Shown: in pieces, positions 27,002 to 36,435 of the stretch
How positions within the stretch are numbered: position 1 is the first letter of the stretch
Layout: each line of letters starts with the position of its first letter
Assembly: GCF_904846695.1 (NCBI RefSeq)
Contig: NZ_CAJHBR010000001.1
Span: 124,001 to 188,000, forward strand
DNA length: 64,000 nucleotides
Reading direction: 5' to 3'
From: Psychrobacter urativorans
GTDB lineage: Bacteria > Pseudomonadota > Gammaproteobacteria > Pseudomonadales > Moraxellaceae
Position numbers and translations under genes: made by a program
Notes under the pieces: generated by a model
The model's input: the letters and a program-made list of their open reading frames with translations, nothing else
Databases searched by the model: none
Told to the model about the DNA's origin: nothing

Positions 27002-27226
27002 GTATTGTACATACAGACACTTTAAATAATAGTTATTTAAAATGCTATTACTTAACAAGTCATCTTATCGCTATTATATAGTAGCTGATAGTCAACTTTC
27101 ATTAACGGTGTTCGTTGCGAACTATACCGAAAACAGGTGGGTGTTGTCAATTGCTATCATTCAGTTAATCTCTTAACGGATGTCAAAAACTTAGCAAGAT
27201 AACCCATATAACATGAACTAATAATA

Positions 27227-27301
27227 TGGTAGGGGTAGCTGGACTCGAACCAACGGTGTCAGGATCAAAACCTGATGCCTTACCAACTTGGCTATACCCC
27301 T
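27227..27301 (-). tRNA. tRNA-Gln (anticodon TTG), promoter-proximal copy
   Basis: The sequence is identical to the copy at 26927-27001 across all 75 nt including CCA. A good promoter lies directly upstream (27315-27342), so a tandem tRNA-Gln/tRNA-Gln/prs transcript is plausible. Confidence 0.96.
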
Positions 27302-27314
27302 ATTGAGGCGACCT

Positions 27315-27342
27315 ATTATAAGTAAATTTTCAGATTTTGCAA
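27315..27342 (-). promoter_or_regulatory. promoter of the tRNA-Gln pair
   Basis: On the minus strand TTGCAA (27337-27342) and TATAAT (27315-27320) are spaced by 16 bases, 14 bases before the mature tRNA 5' end. Confidence 0.75.
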
Positions 27343-27488
27343 GCGCTTTGCGCCTTTTTCTGGCTTTTATTCGTAATAGGGTAAAAATAAAACGGATGTT
27401 GAGTTAATGAGAATTTATACACTGCCTTTATAATAATTTTATTTACACGCTATAGACAGTGTTTGGTTGAAGTTTTAGCTTGTATAGG

Positions 27489-28049
27489 TTAATGATTTGG
27501 CAAATCTCTGACATGCATGAACTGTGAACCCAAAAATTGGATATATCTATTTTCCAAACATTTAGGATCTGCTTGTTGCTCAAAATCGTAATCGTAGTTA
27601 GGATTGTGTTTTCCGCCGTCTAAGGGTCCATTAGTAAATAGCTCAGTGTTCAAAGGTATATCAACGCCATTGGCTGTCAGAGTCTGTGTCTCTTCATTCC
27701 AAGTGGTTATACCCTGAGGAAAAATAGGAACGTTAAGCCTATCAGCGTTTTGGATAAGCAAACATCCATCCTTCATAACTAAAGTACCGTCCATAGCGGG
27801 TTCTATTTCCACACCATGCTCATATGGATAGGTAAAAAACTTAGCATATGGCTTATTTTCAGAGTCGTTAATGCTGACATCACTAGCCATACTATCGATA
27901 GATACTTTTGGCTCAGGTAACGTGACGTTTTGAGTATCGGGATTGACTACCGAAGAGGGTGAAGGCGAATCGGTATTACTAGTACAGCCAGTCATTGATA
28001 TTAAGAGAGGGAAGATAATTATAGAGCGTGTAGAACAACCTGTTTTCAT
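27489..28049 (-). CDS. uncharacterised lipoprotein
   Basis: A 186-residue predicted lipoprotein I do not recognise. The leader ends in ISMTGC with Cys22; another Cys lies at position 5. A Ser/Pro/Thr-rich linker (residues 23-50) precedes a compact domain with DGTLVMKDGCLLIQNADRLN and TWNEETQTLTANGVDIPLNT. These suggest a small beta-rich extracytoplasmic fold. It sits between ispE and the tRNA-Gln genes, interrupting an otherwise conserved order, 50 bases after ispE. The function is unknown. Confidence 0.7.
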   Translation of the reverse strand: MKTGCSTRSIIIFPLLISMTGCTSNTDSPSPSSVVNPDTQNVTLPEPKVSIDSMASDVSINDSENKPYAKFFTYPYEHGVEIEPAMDGTLVMKDGCLLIQNADRLNVPIFPQGITTWNEETQTLTANGVDIPLNTELFTNGPLDGGKHNPNYDYDFEQQADPKCLENRYIQFLGSQFMHVRDLPNH

Positions 28050-28099
28050 TATAAATGACCTTTAGATTAAGAACGTTGCTTTATCACTACCGTCCAAAC

Positions 28100-29053
28100 T
28101 CATAAACTGCCAACTATATATCCCGTACAAGGTGCCTCTTCAAGCCACTTTGCCAAAAGCTTTTCATCACTGGCAACAGTTGCATCCAATGGTAAAAACA
28201 CCGCGCTGCCAGAGCCAGTCATGCGTGCTGTGCCTAATGCTATTTTCTGTAATCTTTGCAAATACTTTAGTGCCTCATCAACCTCAGGAGCGAGTCTCGT
28301 CACCACTGGGGTAAATACATTTTCATAAGGCGTTATCAGGTTTTGTGTATAGGCAGTAAATTGATCTTTAATAGTTGCAACCGATATCGACGCCATATCA
28401 CGCTGCAATTTTGCATGAGCAAATAGCTTAGCAGTATCGACATGAGCGTCAGGTGTCAGTAGTAAATAGTGCTGATCTGGCAAATCGATGGCAGTCAGCT
28501 GCTCGCCAATACCCATAGCGATAGCATCTTGACCAAAGATAAATATTGGCACATCGGCGCCAATCGTAGTACCGATTTTTATCTGTTCATTTTTATCAAA
28601 GTTAAGCTGCCAAATCTCATTTAATGCTAATAAGGTAGTCGCGGCATTAGATGAGCCACCGCCTAAACCTGCACCCATTGGGAGACGCTTGTCTAAAGTG
28701 ACTTGTACTTGCGGTAGCTGCTTAGGTAGTTTGTTTGACTGTATGGCAGACGCTACTAGTGCGCGTGCCGCCTTAAAGATTAGATTGTCTTCTACGCTAG
28801 TAGTTATCGCATCTGCACCTGTTAACACCAACAACTGACTACATAGTTTATTAATGTCTAAGGAGCCATCAATATTTACTACTTTGTCTGTTAATAAAAA
28901 GTGCAGATAATCACCCCAATCAAGCAGCCGGAAAACCGTTTGCAAGTTGTGATAGCCATCAGTACGTTTGCCCGTAATGTGCAAAAACAAATTAATCTTG
29001 GCCGGTGACAAACGAGTAATTGAGCTGTTTGAAATGTTATGGTCTGAAATCAT
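28100..29053 (-). CDS. ispE: 4-diphosphocytidyl-2-C-methyl-D-erythritol kinase
   Basis: This GHMP kinase of the MEP isoprenoid pathway phosphorylates CDP-methylerythritol. SPAKINLFLHITGKRTDGYH (about 16-35) carries the catalytic Lys. The ATP-binding loop PMGAGLGGGSSNAA is at residues 125-138, GADVPIFIFG follows, and MTGSGSAVF lies near the C-terminus. The 317 residues are somewhat longer than E. coli IspE. It starts 24 bases after lolB, indicating one operon. Confidence 0.96.
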   Translation of the reverse strand: MISDHNISNSSITRLSPAKINLFLHITGKRTDGYHNLQTVFRLLDWGDYLHFLLTDKVVNIDGSLDINKLCSQLLVLTGADAITTSVEDNLIFKAARALVASAIQSNKLPKQLPQVQVTLDKRLPMGAGLGGGSSNAATTLLALNEIWQLNFDKNEQIKIGTTIGADVPIFIFGQDAIAMGIGEQLTAIDLPDQHYLLLTPDAHVDTAKLFAHAKLQRDMASISVATIKDQFTAYTQNLITPYENVFTPVVTRLAPEVDEALKYLQRLQKIALGTARMTGSGSAVFLPLDATVASDEKLLAKWLEEAPCTGYIVGSL

Positions 29054-29077
29054 AAATAAATATACTAGTAAAAAAGC

Positions 29078-29728
29078 TTATTGATTTTGATGATTGATAG
29101 TCATCACTACTTTATGACCGGCGGGTTGCATGGCACTGATCTTATTAGGCAGCTTGTCATTACCTTTATAGCTGAAGTTAGCCGTCCAATCACCATTGAT
29201 TGAGCTGATTAATCGGCCTTGACTGTCCAGCTGCGGAGCACTATCTGAGGGTGCAGAACGACCAGAGATCCAATACGGCATTTGCGAGATAGGGGCTTGC
29301 CAGCCGGTAGCTTTTTGTAGCAAGGTTTCAGGGTTATCAGCGCTCAAAGTACCAGTCTTTTCACTGACTAAGGTTGCCGTCTTACCATCGTACTGTATGT
29401 TGGTCTTGCCGATACCTAGCGCACCGATCAGTTCAATAGCGAAACGATCATTTTGCTGACCCCAAGCATAAAAGGCGCTGCCACCTTGTGCGGTAGTATT
29501 ATTAGCACTATCAGCCGGAGTAGTCACGCCGATTTTACCGTTGATATTAAAGTCACTTAGCTTTTGCACTGGCATTGTAGTAGGAGTAGTGGCTACTTGG
29601 TTTTTGGGTAGCGACTGACAACCGGAAATCATTAACAATGTGGCACTTGCTGCGGCAATAGCCATTAATTTTACTGGTTTATGTTGAGTTATGGTTGGCT
29701 GAGCTAGCTTTAATAGTGATGACATCAT
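29078..29728 (-). CDS. lolB: outer-membrane lipoprotein receptor LolB
   Basis: LolB accepts lipoproteins from LolA and inserts them in the outer membrane. The leader ends with a lipobox LMISGC (Cys37). FNINGKIGVTTPADS then GSAFYAWGQQNDRFAIELIG and the C-terminal SYKGNDKLPNKISAM block fit the LolB beta-barrel. The leader is unusually long, with about 20 residues before the hydrophobic core. Two adjacent ATGs exist at 29728 and 29725; GAGGA spacing slightly favours the second. ispE follows after 24 bases. Confidence 0.93.
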   Translation of the reverse strand: MMSSLLKLAQPTITQHKPVKLMAIAAASATLLMISGCQSLPKNQVATTPTTMPVQKLSDFNINGKIGVTTPADSANNTTAQGGSAFYAWGQQNDRFAIELIGALGIGKTNIQYDGKTATLVSEKTGTLSADNPETLLQKATGWQAPISQMPYWISGRSAPSDSAPQLDSQGRLISSINGDWTANFSYKGNDKLPNKISAMQPAGHKVVMTINHQNQ

Positions 29729-29849
29729 TATTCCTCAAAAGTGATAGTTCAAGTTTTGCAAAATTAAAAACCCAGCGAACTAGTAGAGTCCGCATAACAA
29801 AAAGCTAGCTTAAGCTATTTATGTTACTTATTTATGGATAGTTGTTAGC

Positions 29850-29899
29850 TTGTTATAACCGGCTTGTGCTAGCACTAGTGAAAATAACGGTTATAACAA
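29850..29899. repeat. perfect 12-bp inverted repeat with a palindromic loop
   Basis: TTGTTATAACCG (29850-29861) and CGGTTATAACAA (29888-29899) flank a 26-base loop that itself contains the palindrome GTGCTAGCAC. The element sits between the TPR gene and lolB, just past the TPR stop. It lacks a T tail, so it may stabilise or process the intercistronic RNA. Confidence 0.7.
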
Positions 29900-29903
29900 T
29901 CCC

Positions 29904-31862
29904 TTAATAAAGCTGTACTCGATCATTAAGGTTGCGCTGACCGAAAGAAAAACGTTGCTGTAAATCAGCTAATAAAGCTTCGACTTTCTCATCAGCCCCT
30001 AAGCCTTGATAGGCACGTAGCAGTAGCTCACCTGAGCGCAAGGTAGGTAGTACATCGTAAGGGGTTTGCAAATAATTGATAACTTGCGCATAGTTTTCAG
30101 TGGCAAGAGCATTGCTAGCAAGCAAATTAAGCGCTTGTAGTTGCAGCTCATTGTCATAACGTGGATCATCATAGCGTATTTGAATAAGGTTCTTAGCTAG
30201 CTCTAAGCCTTGCTCTGAGCTACGATTATTAGCTAATAGTAGCTGGGCGTAACTGAGCTGGTAAGACAAGTTGCTAGGGTCTAAGGCTTGCAAATGATTG
30301 AGCAAAGTACGTTTTATTAAGTAATCTTTACTATCATCGAGTAGTTGCGCACGGGCGAATAGTATTAGCTCATTGTCTGGATACTTGCGACTGACACGAG
30401 TTAATAATTGCAGGGCTTTTTCGGCTTCATTATGCTGCCATAAAATATCAGCTTGCATTACATAACTATCAGGCGCGAACACAGGATACTGTTGGCGCAA
30501 CAGCTGTAGAGTATTGATCGCTCCCTCGATATTATCGTTAAGCAATTCAAAAGATACCACTTTTTCGCGTGCTGCTAATACTAGATCTTCACGCACTACT
30601 GCGTTTAAGTAGTATTTAGCTTGCTCAAAGCGTTGTTGACGCTCAGCGCTTATCCCCAAATAATAATAGGCTTGATCGAGATATGCTGGACTCTTGACCA
30701 AAATGTTTAACAGCTGATCGGCAGTACGATATTGCTCGACATCCAAACTTACTAAGGCTGCTAATAAAGTAATCTCGTTGTCATCATTAAAACGATTTTG
30801 CGCTTTTAATAGCAGATCCCATGCTTGCTTACTTTGTTTCAGATCGAGCAGATATCTAATTTCGTATAAGTATAAGTTTTTGCTATCAGGGTTACGTAGG
30901 CGCGCTTGGTTGACGTAGCTGAGTACCGTTTCAGTGGACTCTATCTTGCGTAAGATATCTGCTTTTAGGGTAATGAAGGGGACGTAATCAGGCTGCGTGA
31001 GCAAAGCGCGATTGATATGAATAATCGCATTCTGCGGATCATTAAATTGATTAAGCAAACCAGCTTTCAGTACCGACAATGAAGCATTCTGCTGACTATC
31101 AATAGGCTGTAGAGCAGCCAGTAACTCACGCTGATCGTCATCATTTTCAGGATAAATCCCTATTAAAATCTCGCTTAAATCTGCTCGTGGATCATAACGC
31201 AAGATGCGATTAAGGGTTTCACCTGCTAAAGTGTAGTCATGCGCTTTTAGCGCTAAGTGCGCCACATAGAACCAAGCAGGTACATGATCAGGGTTTTGGT
31301 CTAGCCAGCTCTTAGCAAAATCTAATGACTCATGCACATCTTCATTATTCAATGAAAAGCCAAGAGCACGCTCAAAGACAGCAGTAGCATCCTCTTTAAA
31401 GGATTGCTGCTTATATAAAACCAAAGCGCGACGAGTGTTACCACGATTAGCAGCAAACTCAGCGTCCAACAACGCATATAAGCTCGGCTCACTGAGTGGC
31501 GGCCGAGGTTGCTTAGTCAACTCTAACTCTACAGCAGGGGCAGTAGTAGCAGAAGGATTACTAAGGTCAGTAGGCAGTATAATTTTAGTATCGCTAGTTA
31601 CCGTATCAGTAGCAGCGGTGCTAGCTTGAGGTTTTTCAGAACTGCTACGCGGCAGTATGGCTTCGAGCAAAGGGCTAAATATATGAGCATGAGCATAGCA
31701 GGGGGCAGCTAAACACAGACAGGCTGCCAACAACAAGGTCAGCTTGCGGCGCTGCTGTAAACGCTTGATAATAGCGTTTAATAAAGTACTAATACCAAAC
31801 GGATTGTCGTCGGCATAGTCAAACGCTGATCTTGATCGATAAAGAAACTTAAAAAAGTCCAT
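29904..31862 (-). CDS. tetratricopeptide-repeat protein, exported
   Basis: A 652-residue protein with a short cytoplasmic N-terminus, a hydrophobic signal/anchor at about residues 39-58 (KLTLLLAACLCLAAPCYAHA) and then many degenerate TPR units from about residue 125 to the end. Examples are PAWFYVAHLALKAHDYTLAG, AYYYLGISAERQQRFEQAKY and YQLSYAQLLLANNRSSEQG. It should act as an extracytoplasmic scaffold, but no partner is evident. TPR proteins upstream of lolB occur in related genomes. The start has no obvious ribosome binding site, so the N-terminus is uncertain. Confidence 0.82.
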   Translation of the reverse strand: MDFFKFLYRSRSAFDYADDNPFGISTLLNAIIKRLQQRRKLTLLLAACLCLAAPCYAHAHIFSPLLEAILPRSSSEKPQASTAATDTVTSDTKIILPTDLSNPSATTAPAVELELTKQPRPPLSEPSLYALLDAEFAANRGNTRRALVLYKQQSFKEDATAVFERALGFSLNNEDVHESLDFAKSWLDQNPDHVPAWFYVAHLALKAHDYTLAGETLNRILRYDPRADLSEILIGIYPENDDDQRELLAALQPIDSQQNASLSVLKAGLLNQFNDPQNAIIHINRALLTQPDYVPFITLKADILRKIESTETVLSYVNQARLRNPDSKNLYLYEIRYLLDLKQSKQAWDLLLKAQNRFNDDNEITLLAALVSLDVEQYRTADQLLNILVKSPAYLDQAYYYLGISAERQQRFEQAKYYLNAVVREDLVLAAREKVVSFELLNDNIEGAINTLQLLRQQYPVFAPDSYVMQADILWQHNEAEKALQLLTRVSRKYPDNELILFARAQLLDDSKDYLIKRTLLNHLQALDPSNLSYQLSYAQLLLANNRSSEQGLELAKNLIQIRYDDPRYDNELQLQALNLLASNALATENYAQVINYLQTPYDVLPTLRSGELLLRAYQGLGADEKVEALLADLQQRFSFGQRNLNDRVQLY

Positions 31863-32470
31863 AGACAGTCATACTTATCCATAAAAACAGTCAATAATCA
31901 AACCTAAGTATAAAAGCAGATGACTTTGCTAAACAAGAGTACTCCTGTTACTTATAGTCTGTCTTTAGCAAGTTTAGAAAGCTAAGTTGCTAATATATTT
32001 TAAAGCTCTAAGGCTTTAGCCTTCGCCCTGATTGCCTTACTGCTGCTATTTGCATCTGTTAAATAGAGCTTAGATTTAAGCCATGCGCTATTAGAGTCAA
32101 TAGTAATAAAATCTAATTTAGCACTGGCGGTAATGGGTACGTATAGTAGCAATTAAAAGTGCTGTGGCAGTTGATTTGTGCCCTTCGTGCCCAGATAAAC
32201 ACAATCAGTACTGGCGTAGTAGGCTAAGTATTAAATAAAACAACTAACAATGATATAATACCCAGCTTTGTATTTGCTACAACACCTTTTTGAGCAGCGG
32301 CTATTTTAGTTAACGCTGCTGTCAACCTATTCAAATTAATAACGTCATAGCTGCTATTACTGACTATTTATCGTATTGTCAGTAGCTAATTAGCGGATTA
32401 CTGTTGTTAGCTAACCGCTTGCTGTAGCTGGGCTAACAGGTAAAATGAGCGTTATATTTATGGTCTATAA
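31863..32470. other. divergent gap upstream of hemA
   Basis: This 608-base gap lies between the divergent TPR and hemA genes. A TATAAT at 32254-32259 with a weak TTAAAT 17 bases upstream is a candidate hemA promoter and would give an untranslated leader of about 205 nt. I see no ORF or riboswitch signature. Confidence 0.4.
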
Positions 32471-33838
32471 ATGATGAGATTAGTGGTCATCGGGGTCAAT
32501 CACAAAACCGCACCAGTCGCTTTGCGTGAGCGCTTGGCGTTTGTGGGTAACGATTTGAACACTGCTTTGACTGAGTTAAAGGTTTTTACCGATGGTAGCG
32601 TCATTGTGTCAACCTGCAACCGTACCGAGATATATGTCCTAGTCCCACAAGCAGTACCGCAATTGGCTGATGCAGACTCTAGCCCTAATAATAGCTCAGC
32701 TTCTAATAGTTCAGCTTCTATGACTGCGGCAACGGATGAGCATATTGTCATCGTCAAGCAATGGCTAGCGAAATTCAAAAACATAGCTGTTTCTGAGATT
32801 GAGCCTTTTTTGTATGTGCACCGAGATACGCACGCCTTGACGCACTGGCTACGAGTTGCCGCTGGTCTAGACTCTATGATCTTGGGGGAGCCGCAGATAT
32901 TGGGCCAGATCAAACAAGCGGTACACTTATCACAGACAGAGCATGCGGTCAGCTCTCAGTTAGGTTGGGTGATCGACCAAGTATTTGCGGCCGCCAAACG
33001 AGTACGTAATGAAACTAACGTTGGCGCACAAGCCGTATCGCTTGGCTTTGCCGCCGCCAAATTAGTGACTCAAATCTTCGATAACCTGCCCAGTCGGACA
33101 CTGTTAGTCGTCGCTGCTGGCGAGATGAATCGTTTAGTCACTATGCATATCGCTGGGCTTGGGGTGGGGCGGATCATCATCTGTAACCGCAGTCCTGAGC
33201 GAGCAGAAGCACTAGCAGCTGAGCTGCGTCAAGCCAATCGTAGGGTCGAAGTTCGAGGGTTAGACGAGTTACCGCAACTACTAGCAGAAGCTGATATTGT
33301 CAGTAGCTGTAGTGGCAGCATGGCGGTACTGATTGACAAAAATATGACCGCACAAGCACTAAAACGTCGCCGTTATCAGCCGATGTTGATGATAGATTTG
33401 GCAGTACCTCGTGACATTGACTCTACTATTAGTCGGATGGATGACGTCTATCTTTACTCTATAGATGACTTACAGCATGTGATTGCTGGTAATTTAGAAC
33501 AGCGCAGACAGGCGGCAGTCGATGCCGAGCTATTAGTCAGCCAATTGGTAGTCGAAATGGAACGCCAGTTTCAAGTACGCAAAGTCGGAGCCGATATACA
33601 GCAATATCGCACTAATACTTATGCACAAGTACAGCAGCTACTCACGGCTACTCTTAAGCAAGTTGAGAATGCAGAAGTCGACACTGAAGCGGCGATTATC
33701 GAATTGTCACGGCAACTCACTCAGACTTTAACTCATGCTCCTTCGAAGCTAATGCGTAAAGCCGCTCGTGAAGGCGACAGTCAATTGCTTGATTTTGTGG
33801 TTTCTGGTCTACATGATGCTTATCGTAAGCGGCGATAA
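32471..33838 (+). CDS. hemA: glutamyl-tRNA reductase
   Basis: This enzyme catalyses the first committed step of tetrapyrrole synthesis, reducing glutamyl-tRNA to glutamate-1-semialdehyde, which HemL uses. GVNHKTAPVALRERLAF and the catalytic Cys in VIVSTCNRTEIYVL are conserved. SMILGEPQILGQIKQA and the Rossmann region LLVVAAGEMNRLVTMHIAGL follow. An unusual Ser/Asn/Ala-rich insert lies at about residues 69-86, enlarging the protein to 455 residues. Adjacent ATGs at 32471 and 32474 are both possible. Confidence 0.96.
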   Translation: MMRLVVIGVNHKTAPVALRERLAFVGNDLNTALTELKVFTDGSVIVSTCNRTEIYVLVPQAVPQLADADSSPNNSSASNSSASMTAATDEHIVIVKQWLAKFKNIAVSEIEPFLYVHRDTHALTHWLRVAAGLDSMILGEPQILGQIKQAVHLSQTEHAVSSQLGWVIDQVFAAAKRVRNETNVGAQAVSLGFAAAKLVTQIFDNLPSRTLLVVAAGEMNRLVTMHIAGLGVGRIIICNRSPERAEALAAELRQANRRVEVRGLDELPQLLAEADIVSSCSGSMAVLIDKNMTAQALKRRRYQPMLMIDLAVPRDIDSTISRMDDVYLYSIDDLQHVIAGNLEQRRQAAVDAELLVSQLVVEMERQFQVRKVGADIQQYRTNTYAQVQQLLTATLKQVENAEVDTEAAIIELSRQLTQTLTHAPSKLMRKAAREGDSQLLDFVVSGLHDAYRKRR

Positions 33839-34498
33839 CAACAGAGCCTTGTTAAGCCTAATTATCAATGCTAGGATAATAAGCTCAATATTGTTTTCAA
33901 AACGCTAATAGTTAATGACAACAGTCTGAAATTCTGTTAATTTAAAGCTTGTTATTAAGCCAATATAGTTCTAATTCTTTAAAAGACTTAGTTAATAGGT
34001 TAAGCGGATAGTATTGACTTAGCCCGTGCTAGTGATAGCATCCTATAAGCATTGATAGCATCAGTTAGTAGTATTGATAGCGGTTGTTACTGATGAATAA
34101 TTGCTAACTTTAATTATAAATCACCAGTCTTCATTGTCCTCTGTTTGCCACTGCGCAACAACTATAATGATGCTGATGCTAAACGCAGCCTTGCGTATAG
34201 CATAAATTGCCAACGGCAATAGCGCTAGGATAAAGTGCTATATCGTCAAATCCATGTCGCACCCTCTTTTAATACCCCAGTAGTAACGTCATAAGTATTA
34301 TCGATAAATAATCAGCAGCACTCATTTTATGTATTTTATTTAATACATCTATGTCTGAAATTTATTGATAACTTAGTTTAAGTTACCAGCAAATAGTAGC
34401 TAAACAACTATTGTCTATAAAAACAGTATCTACAAAAACAGTATCTATAAATTAATTGATTATCGGTAAATAACTTAACCACAAACAAGGAACGTCCT
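33839..34498. other. intergenic region between hemA and the class V aminotransferase
   Basis: These 660 bases hold no supported gene. Short dispersed repeats of RTTGATAGCATC are seen near 34030-34080. A 15-bp tandem repeat (TCTATAAAAACAGTA, two full copies and a partial third) lies at 34414-34452. AAGGA before 34499 is the ribosome binding site of the next gene. Confidence 0.5.
34414..34452. repeat. 15-bp tandem repeat upstream of the aminotransferase
   Basis: TCTATAAAAACAGTA (34414-34428) and TCTACAAAAACAGTA (34429-34443) are followed by the partial copy TCTATAAAT. The array ends about 46 bases before the start codon, in the likely 5' untranslated or promoter region. Confidence 0.75.
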
Positions 34499-35638
34499 AT
34501 GTCTGCATTACTTAAAGATATTGATCCAGAAGGTTTATTAGAATATTCAGTCGTTTATACTGACCGTGCCCTAAATCATATGTCAGGCTCATTCCAGCAA
34601 GTTATGAATGACTTGTCTCGCGATCTAAAAGCAGTTTATAAAGCTGAAGCCGTGGCTATTATTCCAGGTGCTGGTACTTTTGGTATGGAAGCGGTTGCTG
34701 CCCAGCTAGCTCGTGATCAAGATTGTTTAATCATTCGTAATGGTTGGTTCAGCTATCGTTGGACGCAAATTTTAGAAAAAAACAACCTTGGCAAAACGAC
34801 TACTGTTTTGGCTGCTGAACGTACTGATGATAGTGAGGCTCCTAAGCCATTTGCTCCTATCGATATCGAAACGGCGGTTGCTCAAATTAAAGAGCATAAG
34901 CCTGGTATCGTTTTTGCCCCACACGTTGAAACGTCAGCTGGTATTATCTTACCGAATCATTATATTAAAGCGTTAGCCGAAGCTACGCATAGCGTTGGTG
35001 GCCTACTAGTTATCGATTGTATCGCCTCAGGCTGTATCTGGTTAGATATGAAAGATCTAGGTATTGACGTACTTATTAGTGCCCCGCAAAAAGGTTGGAG
35101 CAGTACTCCTTGTGCCGGCATAGTTATGATGAGTGAAGCGGCTGTCAAAAAAGTAGAAACTACTGAATCTAATAGCTTTAGCCTTGACTTAAAGCAGTGG
35201 TTGACGATTATGCGTGCCTTTGAAAATGGTGGTCATGCTTATCATGCTACTATGCCAACCGATAGCTTACGTCAGTTCCGTGACACGGTTAATGAAGCCA
35301 AAGAAATTGGCTTAGATAAGTTATGTGATGCGCAGTGGGAACTGGGTAACCGTATCCGTCACGTATTAGAGTCTAACGGTTTTGAAAGTGTGGCTGCTGA
35401 GGGCTATAAAGCCCCAGGCGTAGTAGTTTCTTATACTGGTCGTGATGATATCCATAAAGGTAGTATCTTCGCTGAACTTGGTATGCAAATCGCTGCTGGT
35501 GTACCGCTTAAATGTGGCGAGCCTGATAGCTTCAAGACTTTCCGTCTAGGTCTATTCGGTTTTGATAAGCTACAAGATATCGATGGTACTGTTGAGCGTT
35601 TTGAGAAGGTACTTAATCAAGTACTTTCTATGGCTTAA
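34499..35638 (+). CDS. class V PLP-dependent aminotransferase
   Basis: This 379-residue fold-type I enzyme belongs to the alanine-glyoxylate/serine-glyoxylate-like class V family. The PLP Lys is at 198 in SAPQKGWSSTPCAG, and the pyridine-binding Asp173 lies in LVIDCIASGC. IIPGAGTFGMEAVAAQL (about 54-70) is the phosphate-binding segment. ETSAGIILPNHYIKALAE and GVVVSYTGRD fit the family. Codon use is strikingly uniform, suggesting high expression. The exact amino donor is not decidable. AAGGA precedes the ATG. Confidence 0.85.
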   Translation: MSALLKDIDPEGLLEYSVVYTDRALNHMSGSFQQVMNDLSRDLKAVYKAEAVAIIPGAGTFGMEAVAAQLARDQDCLIIRNGWFSYRWTQILEKNNLGKTTTVLAAERTDDSEAPKPFAPIDIETAVAQIKEHKPGIVFAPHVETSAGIILPNHYIKALAEATHSVGGLLVIDCIASGCIWLDMKDLGIDVLISAPQKGWSSTPCAGIVMMSEAAVKKVETTESNSFSLDLKQWLTIMRAFENGGHAYHATMPTDSLRQFRDTVNEAKEIGLDKLCDAQWELGNRIRHVLESNGFESVAAEGYKAPGVVVSYTGRDDIHKGSIFAELGMQIAAGVPLKCGEPDSFKTFRLGLFGFDKLQDIDGTVERFEKVLNQVLSMA

Positions 35639-35885
35639 TAGCACAGACAGCTTAAAAGTTAGCAGCAAGCTCATTAGTTTGTTTTAACCCTTGTCTTAGC
35701 TGAACACCATACTGGGCCTTAATGACTTAAGGTTCAGTATTTTTTTTACCTATTTAATATACTTTGTTATATAATGTATAATTATAAATCGATAATTGGG
35801 AAATCGTTACTGTTAATTAACTGATAATCAGCAATTGAGCGGTATGCGCAAACCATAATGTCAATAACAAACTAGGTAGATCGCG

Positions 35886-36323
35886 ATGAGTATCCAAGTA
35901 GACTGGCAAGCTTTTACGCCTATCTCGTTAGTTGGAGGTGTCATAATAGGGGTGGCAACCGTCATCTTGTTATTAGGTATTGGCCGAGTAGCTGGTATTA
36001 GTGGTATTGCCTCCAGCTTGCTTAAACCTAAACGAGTAGAGGCTTGGCAAGTATTATTTGTATTAGGCCTTATCGTAGCGCCACTTTTATATCAGCTAGT
36101 AGCACCGCTAGCGAAGGTAAAAGTAACTAGCTCCTTGCCACTGTTAATTGGTGCCGGATTATTAGTGGGCTTTGGCACTCGCTTAGGATCAGGTTGTACT
36201 AGTGGTCATGGTATCTGCGGTAATGCGCGCTTATCCCCACGCTCTATGGCGGCGACAGTGACCTTTATGCTGTTTGGTATTATTACGGTTTATATAGGTC
36301 GGCAAGTATTTGGGCTAATTTAG
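35886..36323 (+). CDS. YeeE/YedE-family sulfur transporter subunit, first half
   Basis: This 145-residue inner-membrane protein has about four hydrophobic segments and the YeeE/YedE signature GSGCTSGHGICG at residues 101-112, whose Cys residues handle sulfur compounds in the family. It pairs with the following gene, which carries the second half-type module. Such half-size pairs (PmpA/PmpB-like) are often linked to thiosulfate or persulfide uptake. No rhodanese, persulfide dioxygenase or ArsR-type regulator is adjacent here. The substrate is inferred from the family only. Confidence 0.85.
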   Translation: MSIQVDWQAFTPISLVGGVIIGVATVILLLGIGRVAGISGIASSLLKPKRVEAWQVLFVLGLIVAPLLYQLVAPLAKVKVTSSLPLLIGAGLLVGFGTRLGSGCTSGHGICGNARLSPRSMAATVTFMLFGIITVYIGRQVFGLI

Positions 36324-36435
36324 CTAATCTAATAGTTACTGGGCGTTAGATATTGCCGAGCAATAACCATTAACTATAAGCTTTTAACAAATAATCATAA
36401 ACCATGATAAGCAACGATAAGTAGAAGAGACGACC

